DNA of 64,000 nucleotides from Absidia repens. Taxonomy: Eukaryota > Mucoromycota > Mucoromycetes > Mucorales > Cunninghamellaceae. The stretch is taken from the NCBI GenBank assembly GCA_002105175.1, contig MCGE01000021.1:604871-668870 (forward strand), in the 5' to 3' direction. Position numbers and translations under genes: made by a program. The notes under the pieces are model-generated. The model was not told the DNA's origin and did no database searches. It worked only from the letters and a program-made list of their open reading frames with translations. Of this stretch, positions 43,099 through 54,065 are shown one piece after another; the first letter of the stretch is position 1; every line of letters begins with the position of its first letter.

Positions 43099-44181
43099 AT
43101 GTCGTTATCTACAGAACAAGCCAATGTTCTCGATGATCTCCTGAATCGATTTAATGTCTTACACTCATCCCTTCCAAGCCAATTGGACGAAATTAAAGAT
43201 ATCCTTGCAAAACAAGAACATCGTCTGGCGACAGCCGAAGGTGGTGTCGATCATGTCATACAAAGGTTGTCTGAAGGTCTCACGAATATTGAAAACTCCA
43301 CTGCTGCTTTAATCCAAACCATGTGTCAACAAACTACGCCAAAAAAAGTACCTTACCATCTTTGGGAGATCTCCCCTCTATCCAACCGGATCCCCTCCCT
43401 TCCTCGGAAAATGTATCTCCCATCTTTAAAATCCGTCCTCCTGAACCATTTAGTGGCAAGGCAAGCGCCTGTAGTGCATTCTTCTCGCAACTCGCGATGT
43501 CGTTCGCCGCAAACGAGGATCGTTTTGATAATGATGATAAAAACATTTTGTTTGCCATCTCTCACCTTTCTGGTACTGCTTTTGCGTACATGGAACCATA
43601 CTTGTTGAAACTTGAACTACCTGTCCATCTTCGTCCTGCGGTGTTGACTAAGTTTACAATCTTCAAAGACACGATCGTGAATGCTTTTGGTGATTCAAAC
43701 CCGGTGATTAATGCTGAAGCCGCTATTCGTAACCTCAAACAATCAGGTTCTGCCTCGGTATACTCCACCGAATTCCGTCGTCTCAGCATGTTGGTATCTT
43801 GGAATGACGCTGCCCTTTGCTCACAATATCTTCTCAACCTAAAAGATACCGTTCAGGATGAATTAGCTCGAAGGGACCCCATTGATGATTTGGATAAATT
43901 GATTACCGCCTCCATCGACATCGATAATCGTCTTTACAATCGCCTACGACAGCGTAAACAACTGCTACCCAATAATGCGCATCGCCCGTCCTCTCGTCCT
44001 CATCAGGTTCATACCAATCCTAGTCAGCTACGTGTCAATCAGTCACCCCCCTCGGCTTCGCGGCCTAATGGTCCTGCCCAAGTCTCTTCCGGTGCCCAGC
44101 CCATGGACTTAAGCATGATAGATACTTCTAAGCCCCAATCTTTGTCAAACTCCCAGAAGGAGTATCACCGGGACAACGACC

Positions 44182-44188
44182 TACAGTA
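44182..44188. other. Putative excision footprint in gag
   Basis: TACAGTA. Reducing it to TA places the capsid frame directly in frame with the CX2CX4HX4C knuckle. Confidence 0.85.
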
Positions 44189-44292
44189 TGTATGTATTGT
44201 GGTGAAAAGGGTCACTACTCCAATAAGTGTCCCAAGAAGAATCGAAAACAAACTGCAGTCCTGTCTTCCGTGATCTCCAAGAATGACATACC

Positions 44293-44754
44293 TGTCGCAT
44301 CATGAAAAATGATGGCATAAAAATAAAAGCTGTTCCTGAAGAAATTGAAATTCCGATTAGGAACACTGCATGATAAAAATAAATAATCACGCAACATTGT
44401 GATAGAAGAAAAGAAAATAATGATTCACTTCATGAAATCATTAGGTCCCATAAAATAGAATAAAAGAAAATAAAATACCCTTGCAATAACATCAATCATA
44501 TCACCATACACCTAATATCAGAACATCATACGATCATAATAAAAATAATGATCATGATAAAAAATAATAATAACAATAAACCCATGTAATATCTATTTCT
44601 AATGAAACATAAGATATAGTATATAAAGAGTGACATTTTTATTAATAAAAACCATATACAAGAATCTCACTTAATTCTAACTGTCCCACTTTTTATTTTC
44701 TACTTTTTATTTTTTTTATTTTTTTATTTTTTTCTTTATATACACCATTTTACA
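44293..44754 (+). mobile_element. Solo LTR, family G, inside the gag-protease gene
   Basis: TGTCGCATCATGAAAA..CATTTTACA, 462 bp. Flanks atacc and atatc are a near-perfect 5-bp TSD. The host frame continues across it. Confidence 0.85.
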
Positions 44755-44979
44755 ATATCGAATGATTCTCCCCTGTCTGGCTCTGTGGTTCACCTGTCCA
44801 CTATGAATGCTTCGATTGAAAGAAACTCTCTTTGGATATCCGTTATCCTTCGTTACAATCGCCAGGCAATTCAGGCCAAGGCTTTAGTGGATTCAAGGGC
44901 TACTGTTTCTTTCATAGATTCATTATTGGTCAAACAATTCGGCCTACCGTCATTCTCTGGTAAACTCCCCATTGTTGAT

Positions 44980-45406
44980 TGTAGGGTTTGTAATAATAGA
45001 AAAATAAAGACGTAAGAAAATAAGTGAGATTCTTTGTTATCTTTATTTTAGATTAATGTTGATAATAAAAATAAAAATAAAATACTAGAGACTATTTATA
45101 CAAAATAAAAATAAAATAATGTTTGAGACCGGATAATCTATGATGTTGGTTATTTGATCATGATTGGTGTTAATACAATTGGAACTAGTAAGAAAACTTT
45201 TTCATTGGTTTTCTTATAAGGATTATAAATCATATCATAATGATTACAAATAAAAAGAATCATGATACTGTAAGTGTATGTTCATATCTTATGTAGAGAT
45301 CATTGGTTTGGTTTTGAAATGGATAAATGATTCATTGGTACCTGAATTTATTCAAATGCCGCTCTGTTTATTATTCAGGCAGAACATTTTTATTCATGAT
45401 ACGACA
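44980..45406 (-). mobile_element. Solo LTR, family C
   Basis: TGTAGGGTTTG..TACGACA, 427 bp, close to the copy at 36587-37018. The flanks do not match, so recombination or deletion followed insertion. Confidence 0.8.
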
Positions 45407-47250
45407 CTCGGTATTGTGGTAGTGCAGTATAATTGTAGTTGGGTATCGCTATGGAATGGTCTTGATTGAAAAAAAGAGGGGATTGCTCCATTTCAGAGGA
45501 TTTTCAGAGGCTTCAGAGGATTTTCAGAGGATTTTCAGAGGAATTTCAGAGGATTTTTCAGAGACCGTCCCGTACCACCTTTATTGTATCACCGGTAATT
45601 AGCAATTTAAACAAGCTTTGTGACATTAGCAATAACAAAGAAATTGACACTTACTTCTTTACCTCTTTTCACCATATTGTTTGGCGCGCTATTGTTTCTA
45701 TTTGTTATGACTAGTCATCTTCCAATTGGAGAAATCTATACTTATCAAAGAGTATGGTCGAGGATGTCAAGCATTGACCCTCTCGTTGCAGATTTATTCT
45801 ACCGAATAAACGTATTGCAATACAACACTACTTCTGAGTGTATCCGATAATATAAACAGCAACGACAACAATGATTAACGCAATTATTTTCTAGAAATTA
45901 TAACTAAGGACAGTATCATAGAACAAGATTACATGATTTATGGTCGGATCATGGCTATGGAACCTACTAGTTGGCATTCTTAAACGATCATGTAAATTGG
46001 CGACAAAATTTACAAAGTAGATGATAGGCATAAAAGGATGGTTGACTTGTAATTTTTCAGTTTGGATAGGAAAATGACAAACAGCATATATACTTCCATT
46101 TTTTCAGCAGATTGACTCACCTGAGCAGTACTAATTATCAGGACTCTCAAAAAACGTCTATTGAAAGATCTGTCAAAAAACCCATTATAGTCACCACCGT
46201 CTACAATGGAATCACCAATTGAAACATAAACTTTGCCATCGGTTCCACCGCCTCCTCCTTCAGTATCGAATTTAGCACTATCACCAACTACACCTTTACT
46301 AGTAACCCATCTTTATCAAAAGGCAACACCACCACTAACAACCACCAAGGCAAAAACGATCATCAAGCACTATTACCAAAAAGTCCGTCATGAGGAAAAT
46401 ATATGCCAAACAAATTTCATTCCAAAACAAAAATGATAATCATGATTTTTATTTTTATTTTTTTAAAGCATTACTGTATCGAATAGACAATGCCAATTTT
46501 TTATATCGCTAATGTCACAAAGCTTGTTTATCTGATAGTTATCGGAGATACAATAAAGGTGGTACGGGACGGTCTCTGAAAAATCCTCTGAAAATCCTCT
46601 GAAATGGAGCAATTCCCTTTTTTTTTAAAGAAAAAAGATTGGACCATTTGTTCCTAGAAAATCGGTGATAGTATGGTAGTGGATGAATAAATAAGATAAT
46701 GCGTGTTTATTTCATAATTATATAGTCAAAAAGAAGATCATAATTGATTCTTGTATAAAAAATGAAGACGCGACCTGTTTTTGGGATTGCTGGCGGATCT
46801 GGAAATAGGATTTAAGTAAGGTCTAACGGATTTTTTATGAAATGGGCCCACCAATGATATCATTGACTTCAGAGGATATAATGAATGTAGACTTCCCGGT
46901 ACGAACCCTGTTTTTTTTATAGACAGCAGAAAACTTTTTTTTTGAAAGATAGCAGGAAACCCCTTTATTTTGAAAGAGAGCAGCAACCTTTTTTTTGATG
47001 GATACTGTAGAAGGACCAACTTTTTGTTTGATAGATAACAGGAACCTCCTTTTTTTTGAAAGATAGCTGGAGCTTCTTTTTTTTAAAAAATAGCTGGAGC
47101 TTTTTTTTTTTGAAAGATAGCAGGAACGTTTTTTTTATAGACATCAGGAATCCTTTTTTTTGACAGGCAGCTGGAACACCTTTTTTTGGATCTCCCTCTT
47201 CTTTTTCTTTTCACGGAATGCCTTCATCAGATCTCCAAGGATTCAGGCGA
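45407..47250 (+). repeat. S repeat family, copy 1, split by a T1 element
   Basis: 45407-45477 and 46618-47250 together match the S copies at 59161 and 60779 (ggtatcgctatggaatg..cttgatt, then gaaaaaagattg.acc and gatcat.attgattcttg). The 3' part is a run of 'ttttttttgaaagatagcag' units (46915-47175). Confidence 0.7.
45478..46617. mobile_element. TIR DNA transposon remnant, family T1 (copy b)
   Basis: Inverted ends gggattgctccatttcagag and the complement at 46600-46617. The TIRs extend about 140 bp through gaccgtcccgtaccaccttt and the attgtatc..cgg block to aacaagctttgtgacatta. Inside, short frames and a Thr/Pro-rich segment mirror copy a (5962-6772). Short 'ttttcagagga' units repeat near the left end. 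No intact transposase. Confidence 0.75.
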
Positions 47251-47289
47251 TGGCTTTAGCTTAGAGATGCTCAAGTGTAGTGATGTTCA

Positions 47290-48240
47290 ATGTTTATTCA
47301 TGAATGAAGAATGAAGAAACCTTTTTTTTTTTTTTACGGGGGGAGGTGGTTTTTTTTTTAAATACCAAGAACCGAATAGCTTTGTTACCCATTGTTCATT
47401 GCAAAATAAAAAAAACTTCCATTGAATCATCAGAGTCAATACTATAGTAAATGAAAGAAATCTAAGAGCTAGTCTACAAGAAAAACGGATCTCTAAAGGG
47501 GATCTGCAAACTTCTAATGACCTTTTAAACACGCATCATTGAATCAAACGTAGGGATCCGCAAACTTCTAATGACATTGAAGCACACATCATTGAAGCAA
47601 AGACAAATTTTATTGAAGCAAAGTCGAGTTCTATTGAAGCAGATATGTTTTTTTGAGGAAAAGAGATGTACTAAGCTAATCAAGACATTCCCCGAGATTC
47701 TAGAATCAAAATGAAAGGGTTTCCCCATGCATCTTGTAATCCCTTTTCTAAAACCCTTCTAAACTAGTCCTAACAGAAAGCCAAGGCCAGCAGGTCTACA
47801 ACGAGCCTAAAACCGTGACGAAAAAATGATTTTTTTGTTAAAAAAAAAGAAAAGAGAGAGAAAGAAAGAGAGAAAATGGGGGAAGCCGCTTGAAAAATAA
47901 TTCAGGCGGAGCGGCGTTTGATTTTCAGTCCCGTCACGAAAAAACCTGGAGGCCTGTCAACAAACAAAAACAAAATCTGGAAAGCCTACAGCTATAATAA
48001 CAAGCCTCTATGCTTCAGTATAGCTTACAACAGTATAGCATGTAGAATAATTTACAGTACTCGAATGGTTTACCATTATGGAAAATAGACTACCAAAATA
48101 TAGGAATAGACTACCAAAGTAGAATAGTATGTAGATCAGATTACTACAGTATAATAGTATGTTCATTAGTATGCAGATTAGTCTATCACAGTAGAATAGC
48201 TTTGTCACCCATTGTTCATTGCAAAATAAAAAACTTTTAT
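47290..48240 (-). repeat. R repeat family copy, inverted
   Basis: It contains the core complement (aaagggtttccccatgcatc, ccttctaaactagtccta), ggcggagcggcgtttgattt and the upstream block ending in tgttcattgcaaaataaaaa. Confidence 0.75.
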
Positions 48241-48530
48241 TGGATCATCAGAGTCAAGACTATACAGTACTAAATGAAATAAAATCTAAGAGCTAGTGTA
48301 TATGAAAAAGGGATCTCCAAAAGGGATCTGCGAACTTCTAATGACCCTTGAAACATACATCATTGAAGCAAACATAGGGACCTGCAAACTTCTAAAGACC
48401 TTGAAACACACATCATTGAAGTAAAGACAAACTTTATTGAAGAAAAGAGACAAACTAAGCTAATCACGACAACCCCCAAGGTCCTAGAATCAAAATTAAA
48501 GTGTTTCCCCATGCGGACAGCTGACGCCCC
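48241..48530 (-). repeat. Second, truncated R copy in tandem
   Basis: It repeats the sequence of 47410-47720 (atcatcagagtcaa.actat, ctgc.aacttctaa) and breaks off inside the core at tgtttccccatgcgg. Confidence 0.7.
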
Positions 48531-48764
48531 CGGAGTTAAAGATGGCATTGTGTCGTCGAAGGTATGAAATTGCTCAGTCGTCCGAGATTATGGTACCTAC
48601 TACCGATCACTCGTTGAGGTTATGAAAAATTTCCAAATCATAATAATACAGTAGACAGTAGTTATTCCTACTTGTTAATGCATCAAAGTATTGTGAGAAC
48701 CATTGATATACTGTATGTACAGGTATATTTATTAATGATATTAAAAAAAGGGATGAGGAGAGCT

Positions 48765-49055
48765 TGTTGTATTTGTGATACCCAAACCAATTTCCCATCT
48801 TCCACATCTTTATTTATTTATACCCCGCTCCGCATTTCTTCACTTTGACATTTTGACAGATACTACCCTATACCTTACTTTATTCATACTTCATCACCCG
48901 CTAAAATACTTCCCTAACGTCACTTCAGATTATCCCAATCTGTAACCATTTCATTATGACTCACTTACTGTAGCTATAGTAAAAGATATAAATATGACAT
49001 GTTTGAATATCAAATAAAAAGAGTAACCAATTGTATCACTTACTGACCTTTGTGT
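48765..49055 (+). mobile_element. LTR family H, copy 2
   Basis: TGTTGTATTTGTGATACCC at the start. It closely matches 40878-41172 but has TACTGTA at 48966-48972 in place of TA at 41078. Confidence 0.75.
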
Positions 49056-49812
49056 TTATTTAAGAGCTATGTACGATAAAAAATTACTGGAAGTGGGGTG
49101 TCTATAGAATAATAATAAAAATGAAGAGACGAAGTATCAGATTGCGACGGCATTTATTGAGGTGAATTCATATAAAAAGGAGGAGGAGGAAATTTTTGAA
49201 TGTACATACTATATAGTAGAAGTGCGCCGGCGTGAATAAATATTTCATAAAAACAAGAAAAGTTTTTATGAAACCAATTGTCAAAGGCATCGGACTCGGT
49301 GGGGTCGTTAGCGGTACTAAATCGTTTATCAATGTAGAGCGCCTGAATACTGGGATTCACGCAATGAAGAATGTCCTTGTCGAAGATTTGTTGCAGAGAG
49401 ATTTTGATACAGTATGAAGAGAGTTGATCGCTGCGGTTATGATATGATAAATAAACGTTTTGTAGTTCAGGTTTTTTATAAAATAAAATAAAAGTAAAAT
49501 AAAAAAATAAATAAGATGAGAATGTTGATAACCTTTATTTGATATAAATCAAGCATCTTTTTATAATGATGTGATTATGGTATGAAACAGTATAACTACT
49601 ACTACGGTTTGATATAATAAATGGGTTTTTTTTTCAAAGACATGAAAAAGTGAAATCAGATCATGACACCCATATATGACCTGAGCCCTTGCATTGTACT
49701 GTAGCGCTGTATTTAAATTTATTTTTATTTCATTTACATTGTGCATGATTTACATCAATGTCACACTTTATTTTATTTCATTGCTACATTCATATGCAAA
49801 ATACAACACAAT
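49056..49812. other. Spacer with weak coding traces
   Basis: A minus-strand frame (49360-49154) reads I-Q-A-L-Y-I-D-K-R-F-S-T-A-N-D-P-T-E-S with normal composition, but has no family match. A plus-strand frame also covers it. The rest is AT-rich. Confidence 0.25.
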
Positions 49813-49959
49813 CTATCAAATATAGCAAATATCAGACTCAGATCAGGCACTAACTGTCATATTTAATCCCGATCTGTCAGTAAACCAATAATCATTCAAT
49901 CATCTAATCAAAGTCCAATGATTTAATCCCTCATCTCTATCTTATCCAATAATACAACA

Positions 49960-50320
49960 TGTCGTATTTGTCATTTGTCATCATCCATATATATCAGATA
50001 CGCGATTACCCATCGCGTCCCAACAATTGTACCTTGTCACTACCCAGCATATCCTCACACTGGCTATGTTTCACTTGGTCTATAATTAATGTCACAGATC
50101 AATCATCCATCCATTCCATAATACACTATTTTATTCCCTCATCTCGAACTCTACCAATAATCCATTATCATCTACAATCATCTATCATCATAGAAATTTA
50201 TTATTCCAACATCCGCTTCCCATAGTTTTACTATAAAAACCCACTGTCATTTTATTTAATAAAAACCATATCTGTTATATCACTTATTTGATTGACTTTA
50301 CACCTTTACAAATTATTACA
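49960..50320 (+). mobile_element. Solo LTR, family A, with 5-bp TSD
   Basis: TGTCGTATTTG..AAATTATTACA, 361 bp, flanked by caaca (49955-49959) and caaca (50321-50325). Reference-quality copy in plus orientation. Confidence 0.92.
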
Positions 50321-50352
50321 CAACAGTAGTAGAAATTTATTATTCCAATAAC

Positions 50353-50487
50353 TTTCCACCGTACTCATCCTTTCTTGCATCTTCCTTCTTACTTCTACTA
50401 TTCATATCCTTAAACTGGGCACCTCTCACCACGACGTGTTTCCAGGTCTTTATTTTAATAAATGACATTCTACACAAAAAAAAAAAA
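50353..50487 (+). mobile_element. 5'-truncated LINE-like insertion with 13-bp TSD
   Basis: The body matches 12666-12784 (ccaccgtactcatcctttct, accacgacgtgtttccaggt) and ends in a short A run. The target ttattccaataac is present before (50340-50352) and after (50488-50500). Confidence 0.92.
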
Positions 50488-50605
50488 TTATTCCAATAAC
50501 TGCTTCCCCGATTTTATTATAAAAGCCTTCCATCATTTTACTAAAATAAAAAGATAACTTTGTCTCACTTATTTTGACTGTATTCTCTACTACCAACTAT
50601 TACAG

Positions 50606-51033
50606 TGTTTTTGTATGATAAAAGATACAGTAAAGACGTAAGAAATAAGTGAGATTCTTTGTTATCTTTATTTTAATGTTGATATTGATAATAAAAAAAT
50701 AAAAATAAAAATACTAGAGACTATCTATACAAATAAAAATAAAATAACGTTTAAGATCGGGTAATCCATGATGTTGGTTATTTGATCATAATTGGTGTCA
50801 ATACAATTGGAACTAGTAAGAAAACTTTTTCATTGGTTTTCTTATAAGGAATATAAGTCATATCATAATGATTACAAATAAAATAATCATGATAAGTGTA
50901 CTGTATGTTCATATCTTACGTAGTGATCATTGGTTTGGTTTTGAAATGGATAAATGATTCATTGATACCTGAATTTATTCAAATGACGCTCTGCTTATTA
51001 TTCAGGCAGAACATTTTCATTCATGATACGACA
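50606..51033 (-). mobile_element. Solo LTR, family C
   Basis: TGTTTTTGTATG..TACGACA. It differs from the other two copies by reciprocal presence/absence of the TACTGTA heptamer (see findings). It begins directly after the end of LTR B. Confidence 0.85.
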
Positions 51034-51362
51034 GGTGTCCAATAGTCTTCACCAGCCACAGGTTGACACAAACGCCAAAATACTTCGGTTACCATCAACA
51101 AGGTGCGCATGTTCTTCAAATTCACAAAGGCTGCCAGTTCTTCTAAGAAACGAGGAAACGTGATCTGACCAATTTCTTGCATGAGATACGTTCCATCGTG
51201 ACGTAAGCGTGTCAAAAAAAAGGTAATGTGAAAGCCATGGATTTGGAAAATCAACGCATCTTGGAGCTTGTTCTTATCAACCGCATCCTTGGCAAAGATT
51301 GCTAAGCGCAGAAGATCGTGGCATAGAGCATGATGATCGATGGAGGGACGGGCCAACTTCAC
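51021..51362 (-). CDS. ORF fragment, unknown, probably transposon-derived
   Basis: About 113 residues of normal composition (C-H-D-L-L-R-L-A-I-F-A-K-D-A-V-D-K-N, F-L-E-E-L-A-A-F-V-N-L-K-N-M-R). The frame runs a few residues into LTR C at its C-terminal end, so the original gene was cut there by the LTR. Upstream it ends near 51362 without a clear start context. No family recognised. Confidence 0.4.
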   Translation of the reverse strand: MKLARPSIDHHALCHDLLRLAIFAKDAVDKNKLQDALIFQIHGFHITFFLTRLRHDGTYLMQEIGQITFPRFLEELAAFVNLKNMRTLLMVTEVFWRLCQPVAGEDYWTPVVS

Positions 51363-51446
51363 TTCACCAAATCCAAGACTTGTGCCAACATCACTCTAGA
51401 ATACCTTTGATATAGTGGTATCGGGGCGCTGTTGTATCTGGGGTTT

Positions 51447-52217
51447 TGTAAAAATAAGATGAGAATGTTGTTACTGTACTTTTTATTTAATTAATTAATA
51501 AAAATGTCACTCTTTACTGTATATACTATATCTTATGTTTCATTGGAAATAGATATTACATGGGTTTATTGTTATTATTATTTTTTATCATCATCATCAT
51601 CTTTATTATAATCGTATGATGTTCTGATATTAGGTGTATGATGATACGATTGATGTTATTGCAAGGGTATTTCATTTTATTTTCTTCTATTTTATGAGAC
51701 CTAATGATTTCATGAAGTGAATCATTGTTTTCTTTTCTTCCACCACAATGTTGCGTGATTATTTATTTTTATCATGCAGTGTTCCTAGTCGGAATTTCAA
51801 TTTCTTCAGGAACAGATTTTATTTTTATGCCATCATTTTTCATGATGCGTGTAATAATTTGAGTATGGTAAAGTAATTCAAGTATGTGATATAACAGATA
51901 TGGTTTTTATTAAATAAAATGACAGTGGGTTTTTATAGTAAAACTATGGGAAGCGGATGTTGGAATAATAAATTTCTATGATGATAGATGATTGTAGATG
52001 ATAATGGATTATTGGTAGAGTTCAATATGAGGGAATAAAATAGTGTATTATGGAAGAGATGGATGATTAATCTTTGATATTGATTGTAGACCAAGTGAAA
52101 CATAGCCAGTGTGAGGTTATGCCTGAGAGTAACAAGGTACAATTGTTGGGTCATAATGGATAACCGCGTAAATGATATGTGTGGATGATGACAAATGACA
52201 AATACGACAATGCGACA
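51447..52217 (-). mobile_element. LTR family G copy split by an LTR A
   Basis: 51447-51849 plus 52215-52217 match the copy at 53657-54065. It has TACTGTA at 51514-51520, where the copy at 44293 reads plain TA. Confidence 0.8.
51850..52209 (-). mobile_element. Solo LTR, family A, with 5-bp TSD, inside LTR G
   Basis: TGTAATAATTTG..TACGACA, flanked by atgcg at 51845-51849 and at 52210-52214. Confidence 0.92.
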
Positions 52218-52690
52218 CAGTATCCATAACTAAAGAAAGACAAATACAAAAAAAGCAATGAACGGTTACTGTAACGATATCAATAAGATTGTAAAACTGT
52301 AATAAGATACCCAATAATATTACAATAGTGAAAAAAGGCATAGCCAAAGAAGGAAATTATTAAGATAATTGTGGCAAAAACCGTCAAAATAAACACAAAA
52401 CTGCGAGAATTGGTCAGAATTTATTTATACTTTACTGGAATAGATGGATAAGGTTTATAACTCTATGATATCACTTAATTGATCTGTTTATATGATCATA
52501 CAGTGCATACATTACAGTATACTGTATATCTTCATCCGATTACTGTACGCGTTCAGAAAAAGTAAGCTAAGCCGAAAAAAATCAATGAAAGTTTTTTATA
52601 TGTGACAAAACTAATGCTTACACCAATCTCGTCTTGTACTGTATATAGAAATTAATTAACCTCATCGTGAAACAATTCACCTAGTGTAAA
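52218..52690. other. AT-rich spacer
   Basis: No gene seen. Five TACAGTA/TACTGTA heptamers lie between 52267 and 52643, the densest cluster in the window. Confidence 0.4.
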
Positions 52691-52844
52691 TATTCATTTT
52701 GATTTACCTCGTTTTCTTTTTTCCACATAAAAATTTTGATCTTACTAAAGATAGAAAGAAACTCACGAAACTACTGTCTTCATATCTTTTATTTTTATCA
52801 ACTAACATTGAAAAATCAAAAGGTCGTTCGATGATTACCGCAAG

Positions 52845-53070
52845 TATCGTAACAACTGTGATGAAGATACTCTCTTTTGTTTTCATATATTGGTATTTGA
52901 GGATCTTCCAACATTCAACACGTTATGTGACAAGTCTGATGTTCGTGGTCGAATCCAAATGGTTCTCTGTGGTATTGGTCCTGGACATGGATATGATTTT
53001 GGCGTCTCACTTCTTTGTGCGTTGAGGTTGAAGGTCAAGATAGACACTCATGCCAAACTTCAAATTTGAT
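52845..53070 (+). pseudogene. Coding fragment ending in the shared L-K-V-K-I-D-T motif
   Basis: A frame reads F-E-D-L-P-T-F-N-T-L-C-D-K-S and G-I-G-P-G-H-G-Y-D-F-G-V-S, then A-L-R-L-K-V-K-I-D-T-H-A-K and a stop. The same end occurs at 39275-39240 (minus) and, as L-K-V-R-I-D-T, at 54482-54510. It is probably the C-terminus of an unidentified transposon protein. Confidence 0.4.
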
Positions 53071-53656
53071 TTACTATGTCAAAATTAAGTTTATTTGAGT
53101 CGGAAATAACACAGTTTATGCTCCGCACAATTTAAAGTTGATTTGCCGACCTTTTTTAAACAACTCATATTGCTATTATGTTGCAGTTATCGATGCTTTC
53201 GACAATCTGTTGAGCTCCTCGAGCATACTGTATATACACACAGTAATTGGTTCCTAATAGTTAGAGAACGTTATGACAACTTTAATTTAATTTAAAACAT
53301 CAAAATTTGTGTAAAAATATACCATGAAATTGAAGTTGTCATTTTTTATATTTTATTTTATAAAACTTTCGATTTAGCTTTGATTTTAATTAAACTGTAA
53401 CACATAATGTGGTTTTTGTTGCTCTTTCGAATAGTGGATTTTCAAGTTTGTATCTTTATTTGCAGTAGAGTTATTGCTGATATTACTGAAAATGGTAAGT
53501 ATTGAAAGCGAACCGGGGTTACGCCTTGCTGGGTTGTAGAGGTATGTATGTATGATATTGGTTTTGAAATGGGTAAATGATTGATTGGTACCTGAATTTA
53601 TTTGATTGCCGCTCCGCTTGTTATTCTGGAAGAACGTTTTTTATTCATGATACGAC
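53071..53656 (-). mobile_element. LTR-like body of D/E composite repeat, copy 2
   Basis: Inverted relative to 38384-39240 (gcaaatcaac.., aatacttaccattttc complement). It ends in TCATGATACGAC, where LTR G has inserted. Confidence 0.6.
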
Positions 53657-54065
53657 TGTAAAATAGCCGATGAAATAAAAAAAAATAGAAAATAAGACAA
53701 CTAGAATTAAGTGAGATTCTTATATATGGTTTTTATTAATAAAACTGTCACTCTTTATACAATATACTATATCTTATGTTTCATTGGAAATAGATATTAC
53801 ATGGGTTTGTTGTTATTTTTTTATCATCATCATCATTGTCATAATCGTATGATGATACGATTGATATTATTGCAAGGGTATTTTATTTTATTTTCTTCTA
53901 TTTTATGAAACCTAATGATTTCATGAAGTGAATCATTGTTTTCTTTTCTTTCGTCACAATGTTGCGTGATTATTTATTTTTATCATGCATTGTTCCTAAT
54001 CGGAATCTCAATTTCTTCAGGAACAGATTCTATTTTTTTATGCCATCATTTTTCATGATGCGACA
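53657..54065 (-). mobile_element. Solo LTR, family G, with 5-bp TSD
   Basis: TGTAAAATAGCC..GATGCGACA, flanked by acgac (53652-53656) and acgac (54066-54070). Copy 1 of the host repeat has the corresponding uninterrupted junction at about 38380. Confidence 0.9.

Larger units (their letters stand above)
43099..44979 (+). pseudogene. LTR-retrotransposon gag-protease relic
   Basis: Gag starts at ATG 43099 with a coiled-coil-like N-terminus (L-D-E-I-K-D-I-L-A-K-Q-E). It changes frame at an A7 run (43341-43347) into the capsid region (43323-44180: P-P-E-P-F-S-G-K, Y-S-T-E-F-R-R-L). The zinc knuckle C-M-Y-C-G-E-K-G-H-Y-S-N-K-C is in another frame, separated only by a TACAGTA at 44182-44188. An LTR G (44293-44754) interrupts the reading frame, which then resumes in phase into a retropepsin-like stretch A-K-A-L-V-D-S-R-A-T-V-S-F, where D-S-G is changed to D-S-R. 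LTR C cuts it off at 44980. RT and integrase are absent. Confidence 0.85.
49813..50604 (+). mobile_element. LTR family B copy carrying two nested insertions
   Basis: The LTR B body (aatatcagactcagatcagg ... ctactaccaactattaca) is interrupted by LTR A (49960-50320) and by a LINE-like tail (50353-50487). Removing both gives a sequence like 54927-55244. The 5' end is truncated. Confidence 0.85.

Noticed and set aside
49740..49815. Empty site for the Tc1-like element at 36207
   Set aside because: The left flank matches (gacattgatgta) but the right flank matches for only about 8 bp and then belongs to the D/E repeat, so it is not a convincing empty allele.
51021..51362. Host gene at 51.0-51.4 kb
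   Set aside because: The frame runs into LTR sequence at one end and lacks a start at the other; kept only as a fragment.
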